A stretch of DNA of 64,000 bases from Bordetella parapertussis (lineage in GTDB: Bacteria; Bacteroidota; Bacteroidia; Chitinophagales; Chitinophagaceae), in assembly GCA_943331005.2 (NCBI GenBank), contig CALQJX020000001.1, positions 248,001 to 312,000 of the forward strand. Direction: 5' to 3'. The notes beneath the pieces were generated by a model, which was not told where the DNA came from, searched no databases, and saw nothing but the letters and a program-made list of their open reading frames with translations. Of this stretch, positions 17,698-26,153 are shown in pieces (positions within the stretch are counted from its first letter, which is position 1; each line of letters starts with the position of its first letter). Position numbers and translations under genes: made by a program.

Positions 17698-17785
17698 TTA
17701 CAAAATTATCGAATAAAATCGGAATCATGTCACAGACACTACATTAGCAGGCAGTTAAATGTCTATAACTATCAACTATTCGACC

Positions 17786-17793
17786 TATTTTTG
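17786..17793 (+). promoter_or_regulatory. Candidate -7 box of glyS
   Basis: TATTTTTG ends 7 bases before ATG 17801 and fits TAnnTTTG. It suggests a very short or absent 5' leader and supports ATG 17801 over the upstream ATG at 17759, which would lie ahead of the promoter. Confidence 0.4.
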
Positions 17794-17800
17794 CGGCACT

Positions 17801-19231
17801 ATGGCAAACGATAATAAACTGCAGAATATTATAGGCCACTGCAAGGAATATGGATTTGTATTCCAATCGAGTGAAATATATGACGGACTTGGTGCCGTAT
17901 ATGATTACGGACAGTATGGCGCAGAACTGAAAAAGAACATTCGCGACTACTGGTGGCGCAGCATGACCCAGATGCACGATAACATTGTGGGTATTGATGC
18001 AGCTATCTTCATGCACCCAACCGTATGGAAGGCCAGCGGCCACGTTGATAACTTCAGCGATCCGATGATCGATAACAAGGACAGCAAAAAACGCTATAGG
18101 GTAGACCATCTTATAGAAGCATTTGTAGAAACCCTCGACAAAGAAAAAGGTGCTGCAATGATCGCTCAGATGGAGCAATTGCTTGCCGACAACGACTTTG
18201 CCGGTCTGAAACAACTCATAGACGAGAACAAAATAAAATGCAGCGTCAGCGATACCTGCAACTGGACAGAAGTACGTCAGTTCAACCTGATGTTCTCTAC
18301 CGAAATGGGTTCTGTAGCAGACGAGGCCAACGTAGTGTACCTGCGTCCCGAAACAGCACAGGGTATATTCGTCAACTTCCTCAATGTGCAGAAGAGCGGC
18401 CGCATGAAGATACCTTTCGGTATCGCACAAACAGGTAAGGCCTTCCGCAATGAGATAGTGGCTCGTGGCTTCATCTTCCGCATGCGCGAATTCGAGCAGA
18501 TGGAGATGCAGTTCTTCATAAAACCGGGTACGCAGAAAGAGTGGTACGAATACTGGAAAGAGACACGTATGAAATGGCATCTGAGCCTGGGTATACCTCA
18601 GGATCACTACAGGTATCACGACCACGTGAAACTGGCACACTATGCCGATGCCGCCTGCGATATTGAATACGATTTCCCGATGGGCTTCAAAGAAGTGGAA
18701 GGTATACACAGCCGCACCGACTTCGATTTGAAACAGCATCAGGAATTCAGCGGTAAGAAACTTACTTACTTCGATACCGATATCAATCAGCACTACATAC
18801 CATACGTTATAGAAACCTCTATAGGCCTGGACCGTGCAGTGATGATGATACTGAGCGAAGCCTACAAGGAAGAAGATCTGAGCACTGCCGAAAAGCAGGA
18901 TAGCCGCGTGGTACTGAGCCTGCCACCAATGGTAGCGCCAATAAAACTGGCCGTACTACCTCTTACCAAAAAAGATGGTCTGCCAGAGCTGGCCAAAGAG
19001 CTGATAGACCAGTGCAAACCCTACTTCAAATGTTTCTATGAAGAGAAAGACAGCATAGGCAAGCGCTACCGCAGGCAGGATGCTATAGGCACTCCGTTCT
19101 GCATCACCATAGATCACCAGACAAAAGAAGATGGTACCGTTACTATTCGTTACCGCGACAGCATGACGCAGGAACGTATACCACTGGCTGGTGTAAAAGA
19201 CCTGGTAATGGAAAAAATAAAAATGTTCTAA
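17801..19231 (+). CDS. glyS: Glycyl-tRNA synthetase (dimeric, single-chain type)
   Basis: Class II synthetase that charges tRNA-Gly in the cytoplasm. 476 residues from ATG 17801, which begins at the family N-terminus (NDNKLQNIIGHCKEYGFVF). An earlier ATG at 17759 adds 14 unsupported residues. Class II motif 2 is in FGIAQTGKAFRNEIVARG and FIFRMREFEQMEMQFF, and motif 3 is IETSIGLDRAVMMIL. The anticodon-binding domain is at the end (PIKLAVLPLTKKDGLPELA). The insertion WWRSMTQMHDNIVGIDA is typical of the alpha2 type also found in archaea and eukaryotes. A strong terminator follows. Confidence 0.96.
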   Translation: MANDNKLQNIIGHCKEYGFVFQSSEIYDGLGAVYDYGQYGAELKKNIRDYWWRSMTQMHDNIVGIDAAIFMHPTVWKASGHVDNFSDPMIDNKDSKKRYRVDHLIEAFVETLDKEKGAAMIAQMEQLLADNDFAGLKQLIDENKIKCSVSDTCNWTEVRQFNLMFSTEMGSVADEANVVYLRPETAQGIFVNFLNVQKSGRMKIPFGIAQTGKAFRNEIVARGFIFRMREFEQMEMQFFIKPGTQKEWYEYWKETRMKWHLSLGIPQDHYRYHDHVKLAHYADAACDIEYDFPMGFKEVEGIHSRTDFDLKQHQEFSGKKLTYFDTDINQHYIPYVIETSIGLDRAVMMILSEAYKEEDLSTAEKQDSRVVLSLPPMVAPIKLAVLPLTKKDGLPELAKELIDQCKPYFKCFYEEKDSIGKRYRRQDAIGTPFCITIDHQTKEDGTVTIRYRDSMTQERIPLAGVKDLVMEKIKMF

Positions 19232-19243
19232 GATACAGTTACC

Positions 19244-19275
19244 GTAAGCCACACATTGTGTGGCTTACTTGTTTT
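19244..19275 (+). terminator. glyS terminator
   Basis: An 11-bp stem GTAAGCCACAC/GTGTGGCTTAC with a 3-base loop is followed by TTGTTTTT, 12 bases after the glyS stop. Confidence 0.9.
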
Positions 19276-19395
19276 TCATACTGGCTCCCCTATATACACC
19301 CATAGTAAAGGCAACAGAAACACGACGCTTATTTTTTAATAAATGTTACGTCTTTGTAACGTAACTTTGCCCACTTTTTACTTTTCAATTTACCA

Positions 19396-20481
19396 ATGAG
19401 TTCTATAATAGAAAAACTGGAAGCGATTAAGGCCAGGTTCGACGAACTGGGCGTAGCACTTACCAACCCCGAGGTGGTAAGCGACAACAACCGTTTTTCG
19501 CAAGTAAGCAAGGAATACAGGAAACTCGATAAGATAGTTGTGGTATACAAGTCATACCGCACCTGCCTCGATAGTCTGGAGTTTGCCAGAGAGGTGCTGG
19601 AGACCGAAAGCGACGAAGAGTTGCGCACCATGGCAAAAGAAGACCTGGAAACGCTGGAAGAACAAAAGACCGCACAGGAAGAAGAATTGCGCAAACTGCT
19701 GATACCAAAAGACCCGCAGGACGAGAAAAATGCCATCATGGAGATCCGTGCAGGTACCGGTGGCGACGAGGCCAGCATTTTTGCCGGCGACCTCATGCGC
19801 ATGTATGTGCGCTACTGCGAGCGCCGCGGCTGGAAGGTTGCTGTAGTTTCTGAGACGGAAGGTACAGTAGGCGGCTACAAAGAGATTCAGCTGGAAGTGG
19901 TGGGCGAAGACGTATACGGCACCATGAAGTTTGAAAGTGGCGTGCACCGTGTGCAGCGCGTACCGGCCACCGAGGCCAGCGGCAGGGTACACACCTCTGC
20001 AGCTACAGTAGCAGTGCTGCCCGAGGCCGAGGAAGTTGACTTCGAGCTGAAGGAAAGCGATGTAAAAATGGAAACCGCACGAAGTGGTGGTGCCGGCGGA
20101 CAGAACGTGAACAAGGTAGAAACCAAGGTGATACTTACCCACGTTCCTACTGGTACCGTTATCATGTGTCAGACAGAACGCTCGCAGCTGGGCAACAGGG
20201 AAAAAGCCATGAACATGATGCGTACTCGCCTCTACGAAGAGCAGGTACGCAAGCAGGAAGATGAGATAGCCCGCACCCGTAAGAGCCTTGTAAGCACCGG
20301 CGACAGAAGTGCCAAGATCCGCACCTACAACTATCCTCAGGGTCGCATCACCGATCACCGCATCAACATGACCATCTACAACCTCGATAGCTTCATGAAC
20401 GGAGAGATACAGGAAATGCTCGATGCACTGCAGTTTGCAGAGAATGCAGAAAAAATGCAGTCGGGAGAATCGGTTATATAA
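19396..20481 (+). CDS. prfA: Peptide chain release factor 1
   Basis: Recognises UAA and UAG stop codons and triggers peptide release on the ribosome. 361 residues, normal. The GGQ catalytic loop is in [17 protein letters not shown], and domain 2/4 blocks [18 protein letters not shown] and [20 protein letters not shown] are intact. The PxT-type stop-recognition loop of RF1 is expected in the latter stretch. A TAnnTTTG box at 19362-19369 lies 27 bases upstream of the start. A long hairpin terminator is shared with the convergent ferritin-like operon. Confidence 0.97.
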   Translation: MSSIIEKLEAIKARFDELGVALTNPEVVSDNNRFSQVSKEYRKLDKIVVVYKSYRTCLDSLEFAREVLETESDEELRTMAKEDLETLEEQKTAQEEELRKLLIPKDPQDEKNAIMEIRAGTGGDEASIFAGDLMRMYVRYCERRGWKVAVVSETEGTVGGYKEIQLEVVGEDVYGTMKFESGVHRVQRVPATEASGRVHTSAATVAVLPEAEEVDFELKESDVKMETARSGGAGGQNVNKVETKVILTHVPTGTVIMCQTERSQLGNREKAMNMMRTRLYEEQVRKQEDEIARTRKSLVSTGDRSAKIRTYNYPQGRITDHRINMTIYNLDSFMNGEIQEMLDALQFAENAEKMQSGESVI

Positions 20482-20500
20482 TACACTCAGAACAACGTAT

Positions 20501-20540
20501 AAAAAGAGAAGGCTTCGCATCTGCGAAGCCTTCTCTTTTT
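20501..20540. terminator. Bidirectional terminator, prfA and ferritin-like operon
   Basis: A 19-bp inverted repeat (AAAAAGAGAAGGCTTCGCA and its complement) is separated by 2 bases and flanked by A/T runs on both strands. Confidence 0.9.
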
Positions 20541-20554
20541 ATGTCTCACACTTA

Positions 20555-21424
20555 TCAGAGTTTGAAAGGTTTGATGAGTGTCATGATCTTTGTTTTGTCG
20601 TAGCCCTCATCAAAAGCAGCAGTGGCAGATACCTGTGGCATCTGGCTGTTGTTGTAGTAAGGGTTAGGTAGGTTCAGCGCTATCACACCATTGTATTCAA
20701 CCTTGTCTTCGCTCAGGTAGTACTGCTGGAAAGCGGTAGCAGGAGCGATGTTGTTGGTGATCCATGGTGCCGGCTCTTCTGGTGCGCTTACTGGTGCAAT
20801 GCGGCGTATGTGGCGTATGAATGCCGCATGGCGCGCTTCTGCGCCCTGCAGCTGCAATGCCTGTGTGAGCACGGTATTGTTGCTGAGCAGCGTCTGCATC
20901 TGGCCCTGAATGGCGTGCAGTCCGGTATCTTCAAATACTTGTGCCAGCATCAGGAACGTTTTGTAGTCTGCGAATGGTGTATACACACCACCCATAGTAA
21001 AGTCGTATGCCGCAGGAACATAAGGAGCTACTGTAGTAGAAGCGCCGTAGTTATTGGGCTTGAACGGGATACCACCCAGTGCGGTGATAGTAGTGTTCAG
21101 GAAGTTGATGTGTGCTTTTTCCTGTACTTCCATAGACTTGAAACCGGCTATGTCAGTAGAAGGAATAAGGCTGTTGGTGTTATTACCCTGACGGTAGTAA
21201 GTATACTCCATGTATTCGAACTCCAGCGCCAGGTTCAGTGCATCTATTACCGCATCTGTGGTTTTGCCGTAGGCTTTCTGGAACATAGAACCTATTGCAA
21301 AAGGAAGAGCAGCAAGCGCCACCTTGGTACCGAAACTTTTCAGCGCATCTCTGCGGCCGCTCAGTCTTTCATAGACTTCCGGATCGGTCTTTTCTATTTC
21401 TGTGATTATATTCTTAAAGTTCAT
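20555..21424 (-). CDS. Exported ferritin-like domain protein (second of pair)
   Basis: 289 residues. An N-terminal segment with RRDALK and a following hydrophobic stretch (VALAALPFAIGSMF) resembles a weak Tat signal. The rest is a four-helix ferritin-like domain: LNLALEFEYMEYTYYRQG, MEVQEKAHINFLNTTITALGG, LMLAQVFEDTGLHAIQGQM and LQGAEARHAAFIRHIRR. The E..YME..Y, E..AH, E and E..H residues at helix positions could bind two metals, as in desiccation-related/Ferritin_2 proteins. Its function is not known; stress protection or metal handling in the periplasm is a guess. It lies 13 bases after the related upstream gene. Confidence 0.8.
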   Translation of the reverse strand: MNFKNIITEIEKTDPEVYERLSGRRDALKSFGTKVALAALPFAIGSMFQKAYGKTTDAVIDALNLALEFEYMEYTYYRQGNNTNSLIPSTDIAGFKSMEVQEKAHINFLNTTITALGGIPFKPNNYGASTTVAPYVPAAYDFTMGGVYTPFADYKTFLMLAQVFEDTGLHAIQGQMQTLLSNNTVLTQALQLQGAEARHAAFIRHIRRIAPVSAPEEPAPWITNNIAPATAFQQYYLSEDKVEYNGVIALNLPNPYYNNSQMPQVSATAAFDEGYDKTKIMTLIKPFKL

Positions 21425-21437
21425 GATCGTTCAAAGA

Positions 21438-22133
21438 TTAGAAAGTGGGCAATTTGCTGGTGTCGAACTTGGTTTGGATGTATTGCTGCATGGTGTTGAA
21501 GCCGGAGAGCGGAGCAATCACCTTATCGAGCGCGTTGTTATCCAGCGCACCAAAAGAGTTGTGCGACAGCAGGTCATGTACATAGCCCGCATGACGACCA
21601 TCTACAGAGGCCATTTTGGCCAGCGTGAGGATGAGCTCATTGTTTTTTATAACACGTATCACGCCAGAATAGGCACCTACACAAAGGTCTTCCAGTGCAG
21701 AGGCGTGTGTGAGGAAGCTTTTTTTATCGGCAAAGGTCACTGCAGAAAGTTCTGTAGTGATATCTTTTACGGCATTGGTGGCAAGTATTTTCTTCAGGTA
21801 TTCGCGGTGCACTATTTCCTGATCGCGAAGATCCACCTGAAGCACTGTTTCTTCCTTGGTGATACCATAGTATGGAGTAGCTACAGCCTGTGCATAGAAG
21901 TTTACCGTTACCTGCTTCATGATATACAGATAGTTGAGCAGGGCAATATCGCCTTCGCCAACATAGGTATCGCTGGGTGGGGTTCTGCGGCAGGATGCGG
22001 CAGAGAGCAAAAGTCCGGCGCCGGCTATTCCGCCTGCAAGCTGAAAAAATCGCCTTCTGGAAAGGTCATATGTTTGTTCTGTTCCTTCCACCTGCATGCT
22101 GCCAGGCTTGTTGTTCATTTCCATAAATCGCAT
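21438..22133 (-). CDS. Tat-exported ferritin-like lipoprotein (first of pair)
   Basis: 231 residues. The N-terminus has a classic twin-arginine signal (DLSRRRFFQLAG) whose hydrophobic core ends in a lipobox-like LLSAASC, so a folded, possibly metal-loaded protein is predicted to be exported and lipid-anchored. The mature part is a ferritin-like bundle (ALLNYLYIMKQVTVNFYAQA, QEIVHREYLKKIL, SVDGRHAGYVHDLL), again with E..H and R/H pairs at metal-site spacing. It is shorter than its downstream partner at 20555, and the two are co-directional. The Met chosen is the first in frame; an internal Met at residue 5 is possible. Confidence 0.8.
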   Translation of the reverse strand: MRFMEMNNKPGSMQVEGTEQTYDLSRRRFFQLAGGIAGAGLLLSAASCRRTPPSDTYVGEGDIALLNYLYIMKQVTVNFYAQAVATPYYGITKEETVLQVDLRDQEIVHREYLKKILATNAVKDITTELSAVTFADKKSFLTHASALEDLCVGAYSGVIRVIKNNELILTLAKMASVDGRHAGYVHDLLSHNSFGALDNNALDKVIAPLSGFNTMQQYIQTKFDTSKLPTF

Positions 22134-22373
22134 TTATAAAGCACTGCCAAAACACCGGGTAGTGAACCCCGATGATCTTTAGAGGCCTTAAAATTAATAA
22201 AAGCACTCATCAAAGCAATACCATCGGATGCTTTGATAAGATCAAGCGTTAAAAAACCGGAACTCCGGCCAACGGTTATAAAGTTATTCAGAAAATTCAG
22301 TAAAAAAAATTTTACCCCAAACATTGCGGGCTAAATAATATGTAGGGCCAAAACGGCCGCTATGCCCGTAAAA

Positions 22374-22402
22374 TAAAAAAGGAGCGCATTGCGCTCCTTT
22401 TC
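22374..22402 (-). terminator. Terminator of the zinc-ribbon/Nif3 operon
   Basis: GGAGCGCA/TGCGCTCC forms a compact hairpin, followed on the minus strand by a T6 run. It starts about 20 bases after the stop of the zinc-ribbon gene. Confidence 0.85.
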
Positions 22403-22420
22403 TGTAGTATCTGTTGGTAC

Positions 22421-23176
22421 TTATTTGATAGTTACTTTGTCGTTCAGGTCAGAATCTACAACGATACGGCCGCAATGTTCGCATACGATGATCTTCTTGT
22501 GCTGGCGGATCTCGCTCTGGCGCTGCGGAGGGATAACGTTGAAGCAACCACCGCATGAATCGCGTACGACAGGCACTACTGCCAGACCGTTGCGGTAGCT
22601 GGCGCGGATGCGCTCATAGGCCGACAGCAGACGGGCTTCCACTTTCAGTTTTGCTTCTGCAGAACGCGCTGCAAGTGCAGCTTCTTCTTTTTCTGTTTCT
22701 ACAGATATTTTTTCCAGCTCTTTGCGCTTCACGCCCAGTGCTTCTTCAATATCTTTTATTTTCTCTTCGGTGCGGATACGTGCATTGGTGCGGTCTTTCA
22801 GCTCGAAGGTGGCGTCTTTGATGTGCTTTTCGTTCAGTTTCACCTCCAGTTCCTGCATTTCCATCTCTTTATTGATGGCTTCGAACTCGCGGTTGTTCTT
22901 TACGTTGTCCTGCTGTTTCTCATATTTCTTTATGAGTGCCTGGGCTTCTTTTTTGGCGTTCGACTTGTTTTCTATGAAAGCTTCGATGGTAGTGATCTCA
23001 GCGTCAATATTATTGATGCGTGTCTGCAACCCTTCTATCTCGTCTTCGAGATCTTTTACTTCCATTGGCAACTCACCTTTGAGTGTTTTGATCTCATCTA
23101 TTTTAGAATCGATCTTTTGCAATGCGAGGACAGAAGTGAGTCTTTCTTCGAATGAAAAGTCTTTTACAGTGGCCAT
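22421..23176 (-). CDS. Coiled-coil protein with C4 zinc ribbon
   Basis: 251 residues. Residues ~20-180 form long antiparallel coiled coils rich in Glu/Lys. The C-terminus has a four-cysteine zinc ribbon, CGGCFNVIPPQ ... CEHCGRIVVD. This architecture matches the CT398/DUF164-type family, which occurs beside Nif3-like genes in many bacteria. CT398-type proteins have been linked to nucleic-acid or sigma-factor binding in other phyla, but no function is established here. The gene starts two bases before the Nif3 stop on the same strand, so they form an operon. Confidence 0.85.
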   Translation of the reverse strand: MATVKDFSFEERLTSVLALQKIDSKIDEIKTLKGELPMEVKDLEDEIEGLQTRINNIDAEITTIEAFIENKSNAKKEAQALIKKYEKQQDNVKNNREFEAINKEMEMQELEVKLNEKHIKDATFELKDRTNARIRTEEKIKDIEEALGVKRKELEKISVETEKEEAALAARSAEAKLKVEARLLSAYERIRASYRNGLAVVPVVRDSCGGCFNVIPPQRQSEIRQHKKIIVCEHCGRIVVDSDLNDKVTIK

Positions 23177-23177
23177 A

Positions 23178-24278
23178 TCAACAAAAATATTTTACAGGAT
23201 TGGTGGATAAATTTGATAAAAGAACCGCAAAATTAGGGAATTTTTTCTTAAGTATCTCCTCAAATATTTCGGAGGTAAATTGTTCGCTCTCGTAATGGCC
23301 TATGTCGGCAATAACTATACGCCCCTCGGCATCAAAGAACTGGTGGTATTTATAGTCGCCGGTAATAAAGATATCTGCGCCGGCAGCTATAGCGTCTTTG
23401 AGCAGGAAACTGCCCGACCCGCCACATAGTGCTACTTTCTTTATTTGTTTGCCCGATAGCTCGGTATGACGTATGCAACCAGTTTTCATTTGTGTGCGTA
23501 TCAGCGCCAGCATTTCTGTGCCCGATAGCGGTTGCGGCAGCGTGCCTATCATGCCCGCACCTATTTCTGTGGCTTTGTTGGCCAGCGGCACCAGCTCATA
23601 GGCCACCTCCTCGTAGGGGTGGCTGGCATGCAGGGCACGCAGCACAGCCGCCTCGGCATGGGCGGGTACCAGCACTTCTATGCGCAGCTCCTGCACCTCC
23701 TCGCGCGGGCCACCTGCAGCGCCTATGGTAGGGTTGGTGCCGGCCGACGGGCGGAAAGTGCCGGTGCCGGTGGTATTGAAGCTGCATTCGCTGTACCGGC
23801 TTATGTGGCCCGCCCCGGCTATGAACAGGGCATTGCGCACCGCATCGGCAGCAGGCAGGGGCACATAAGTGCATAGTTTGTATAATATGCCCCCCTTGGG
23901 TGCCAGTATGCGGGTATGGGTTAGGCCCAGCTTGCGGGCAAAACGATCGTTTACGCCCGCCATTACATTATCCAGATTGGTGTGGGCGGCATAAATGCTG
24001 ATATCGTTCTTTATGGCCAGCTTCACCACACGCTCCACATAGGTGCGGCCGGTTATGCGCTTCAGTCCGCCGAAGATAAGCGGATGGTGCACCACTATCA
24101 TATTGCAGCCACGATACATGGCCTCGGCTACAATAGCCTCCGTAACATCCAGCGATAGCAGCACCCCCGTAACGGTATCATTAACATCGCCCACCTGCAG
24201 ACCGCTATTGTCATAGCTTTCCTGATACACCGGCGGTGCAAACTCTTCTATGGCAGCAATTATGTCTTTTACTATCAT
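23178..24278 (-). CDS. Nif3-like dinuclear metal-centre protein
   Basis: 366 residues from ATG 24278; a frame reaching 24353 adds 25 residues that do not match the family. The metal-binding Nif3 motifs are visible: QVGDVNDTVTGVLLSLDVTEA, MIVVHHPLIFGG (His ligands), YAAHTNLDNVMAGVNDRFA and, near the end, ADIFITGDYKYHQFFDA and DIGHYESEQFT. The ~130-residue central insertion (PII-like/CutA-like domain, LRIEVLVPAHAEAAVLRAL) is typical of the longer class. The biochemical role is uncertain (GTP cyclohydrolase 1 type 2 in older annotations). Upstream gene of the zinc-ribbon operon. Confidence 0.9.
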   Translation of the reverse strand: MIVKDIIAAIEEFAPPVYQESYDNSGLQVGDVNDTVTGVLLSLDVTEAIVAEAMYRGCNMIVVHHPLIFGGLKRITGRTYVERVVKLAIKNDISIYAAHTNLDNVMAGVNDRFARKLGLTHTRILAPKGGILYKLCTYVPLPAADAVRNALFIAGAGHISRYSECSFNTTGTGTFRPSAGTNPTIGAAGGPREEVQELRIEVLVPAHAEAAVLRALHASHPYEEVAYELVPLANKATEIGAGMIGTLPQPLSGTEMLALIRTQMKTGCIRHTELSGKQIKKVALCGGSGSFLLKDAIAAGADIFITGDYKYHQFFDAEGRIVIADIGHYESEQFTSEIFEEILKKKFPNFAVLLSNLSTNPVKYFC

Positions 24279-24370
24279 ATGGTGAAGGTAGTAGAAAGGG
24301 CGAAAAGGTAAAAGAGAAATGTAGGGTGGGTTTCTGAAGACCCCTCCCCACACATTAACAATTCTTTTTT

Positions 24371-24399
24371 TTGCAGTTTCAGAAACTGATATACCTTTG
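24371..24399 (+). promoter_or_regulatory. Promoter of the SPFH/RHH operon
   Basis: TTG at 24371-24373 and TACCTTTG at 24392-24399 are separated by 18 bases, matching the Bacteroidota -33/-7 pattern. The -7 box runs into the first of two TTGATATCAA palindromes, placing a likely operator over the promoter and start site. Confidence 0.6.
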
Positions 24400-24417
24400 A
24401 TATCAAATTGATATCAA
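24396..24417. promoter_or_regulatory. Tandem TTGATATCAA operator in front of the SPFH/RHH operon
   Basis: Two identical 10-bp perfect palindromes, TTGATATCAA, lie at 24397-24406 and 24408-24417, centre-to-centre 11 bp, one helical turn. They overlap the -7 box and end 15 bases before the SPFH gene. Ribbon-helix-helix repressors typically bind such paired sites, and the operon encodes one. Confidence 0.6.
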
Positions 24418-24432
24418 ACAATTTTCGAAAAA

Positions 24433-25302
24433 ATGGAAAAAATCCTGAAACCAACCAACGGCTACTTAGCCCTTTTACTGTCTCTTGTGTTACTTGGTGT
24501 ATCTGTAAAGTTCTTTATCTCGGCAGGGGTAAATGAGAATGGCGCCTATGCCATACCCGGTGTGCTGCTGTTTGCCCTATGTATTGTTATCTGGAAGGGG
24601 CTGGTGATAGTACAGCCCAATCATGCCCGGGTGCTGAACCTCTTTGGTAAGTATGTGGGTTCTGTAAAAGACAATGGTATGTTCTTTGTAAATCCGCTGT
24701 TTGTGGGCCTGAAAGTTTCGCAGCGTGTGCAGAACATGGCTACACCTACGCTGAAGGTGAATGACAAAATGGGTAACCCGGTAGAGATAGCCGCAATAGT
24801 GGTGTGGCAGATAAAGGATACCTATAAGGCGGCCTATGAGGTGGCAGACTATACGGCCTTTGTGCGTATGCAGAGCGAGGCTGCGGTGCGTACACTGACC
24901 ATGAGATTTGCCTACGACAGTATAGAAGACCAGAATGCCGACATAACCCTGCGCGAGGGTGGCGACAAAATAATGGAGCTGCTGCAGGACGAGCTGAATG
25001 AAAGGTTGCTGACGGCGGGTATCATAGTTACAGAAGCACGCATCAGCCATCTGGCCTATGCGCAGGAGATAGCGGGTGCTATGCTGCAGCGCCAGCAGGC
25101 ATCGGCAATAGTTGCAGCCCGCTTCAAGATAGTAGAGGGTGCTGTGGGTATGGTGGAGCTGGCGCTGGAGCAGCTGAGCAAAAAAGATATGGTGCAGCTG
25201 GATGATGAGAAAAAAGCAACCATGGTGTGCAACCTGATGGTGGTACTGTGTGGCGAAAAAGCAGCGCAGCCGGTGCTGAACACTGGTACGCTGTACCAGT
25301 AG
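24433..25302 (+). CDS. SPFH/band-7 domain membrane protein
   Basis: 289 residues. Two hydrophobic segments at residues ~12-30 and ~38-55 anchor the protein, followed by the SPFH/PHB core: VIVQPNHARVLNLFGKYVG, GNPVEIAAIVVWQIKDTYKAA and YDSIEDQNADITLREGG. A helical C-terminal part follows (EARISHLAYAQEIAGAML). Stomatin-like proteins assemble as membrane rings and influence proteases or lipid domains. The pairing with a small Arc-type ribbon-helix-helix protein just downstream is a recurrent arrangement, which suggests autoregulation. Specific partners are unknown. Confidence 0.9.
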   Translation: MEKILKPTNGYLALLLSLVLLGVSVKFFISAGVNENGAYAIPGVLLFALCIVIWKGLVIVQPNHARVLNLFGKYVGSVKDNGMFFVNPLFVGLKVSQRVQNMATPTLKVNDKMGNPVEIAAIVVWQIKDTYKAAYEVADYTAFVRMQSEAAVRTLTMRFAYDSIEDQNADITLREGGDKIMELLQDELNERLLTAGIIVTEARISHLAYAQEIAGAMLQRQQASAIVAARFKIVEGAVGMVELALEQLSKKDMVQLDDEKKATMVCNLMVVLCGEKAAQPVLNTGTLYQ

Positions 25303-25359
25303 CAGCAGAGGTTACCCGATGAATAAAAATTTCCTGATTACTTATTAGCAACTGAGCGC

Positions 25360-25548
25360 GTGGCAGAGAAAAAGAACTTTGTACTGAGACTGGACGAAGA
25401 CGTATACAAGGCCCTGGAAAAATGGTCTGCAGACGAGTTTCGTAGTGTGAACGGCCAGCTGGAATGGCTGATAGATACCGCTTTGAAAAAAGCCGGAAGG
25501 AAACCGGGCACCAAACCAAAGCCGGCAAAGGAAAAGGGAGAGGAATAG
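25360..25548 (+). CDS. Arc/ribbon-helix-helix DNA-binding protein
   Basis: 62 residues starting at GTG 25360. The fold signature is clear: a short strand FVLRLDEDVYKALEKWSADE, then a second helix SVNGQLEWLIDTAL, as in Arc/MetJ repressors. A basic, proline-rich tail follows (KKAGRKPGTKPKPAKEKG). It lies 57 bases after the SPFH gene and is probably co-transcribed. It is the natural candidate to bind the paired TTGATATCAA sites in the promoter. The YdeI-like gene follows after 32 bases. Confidence 0.8.
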   Translation: MAEKKNFVLRLDEDVYKALEKWSADEFRSVNGQLEWLIDTALKKAGRKPGTKPKPAKEKGEE

Positions 25549-25580
25549 GGTATTCAATTATTATCTTGCATACCGAATTT

Positions 25581-26150
25581 ATGCAACCAGTATTTTTCAA
25601 AACAAAGGCCCATCTGCGCAAGTGGTTTGTAGCAAACTACAAGACCGCAACTACGTTGCAGCTGGGCTATTATAAAGTTACTTCGGGCCGGGAGAGTGTC
25701 TCCTGGCCCGATTCTGTTGATGAGGCACTGTGCTTTGGCTGGATAGACGGGGTGCGCCACTCTATAGACGAAGAAAGCTATACCATACGCTTCACCCACA
25801 GAAAACCCACCAGTATATGGAGCGCCATAAACATAGCCAAGGTAGAGAAGCTGCTGGCCGCCGGACTTATGTATCCGGAAGGTATAGCGGCCTATGAAAA
25901 AAGAAAGGACCACCGCTCTAAAATATATGCCTACGAGATGGTGCCGCACACGCTGCTCCCTGAGTATGAAAAGCAAATGAAGGCCAACAAAAAGGCGTGG
26001 GCTTTCTTCAGCTCCATTGCCCCCTCTTACCGCAAACTGGGTATACACCGGGTGATGAGCGCCAAGCAGGAGACCACCAGAAACAAAAGGTTTGAAGCAC
26101 TGCTGCAGGCATGTGCCAATGAAGAAAAATTCTGGCAGCTGCCCCGGTAA
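25581..26150 (+). CDS. YdeI/OmpD-associated family protein (bacteriocin-protection type)
   Basis: 189 residues from ATG 25581. A longer frame starts inside the previous gene but its extra 39 residues are a shadow of the RHH protein tail. Blocks AHLRKWFVANYKTATTLQLG, ESVSWPDSVDEALCFGWIDG, SYTIRFTHRKPTSIWSAIN and the C-terminal YRKLGIHRVMSAKQETTRNK match the YdeI family. YdeI homologues have been associated with antimicrobial-peptide tolerance, but the biochemical function is not defined. It may be part of the SPFH operon, as it lies 32 bases after the RHH gene. Convergent with the acylation operon. Confidence 0.8.
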   Translation: MQPVFFKTKAHLRKWFVANYKTATTLQLGYYKVTSGRESVSWPDSVDEALCFGWIDGVRHSIDEESYTIRFTHRKPTSIWSAINIAKVEKLLAAGLMYPEGIAAYEKRKDHRSKIYAYEMVPHTLLPEYEKQMKANKKAWAFFSSIAPSYRKLGIHRVMSAKQETTRNKRFEALLQACANEEKFWQLPR

Positions 26151-26153
26151 CGG

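Noticed and set aside
17744..18793. Open frame of 349 codons on the minus strand opposite glyS
   Set aside because: Antisense shadow; glyS motifs are intact on the plus strand.
19552..20520. Open frame of 322 codons on the minus strand opposite prfA
   Set aside because: Antisense shadow of release factor 1; no family match and overlaps a terminator.
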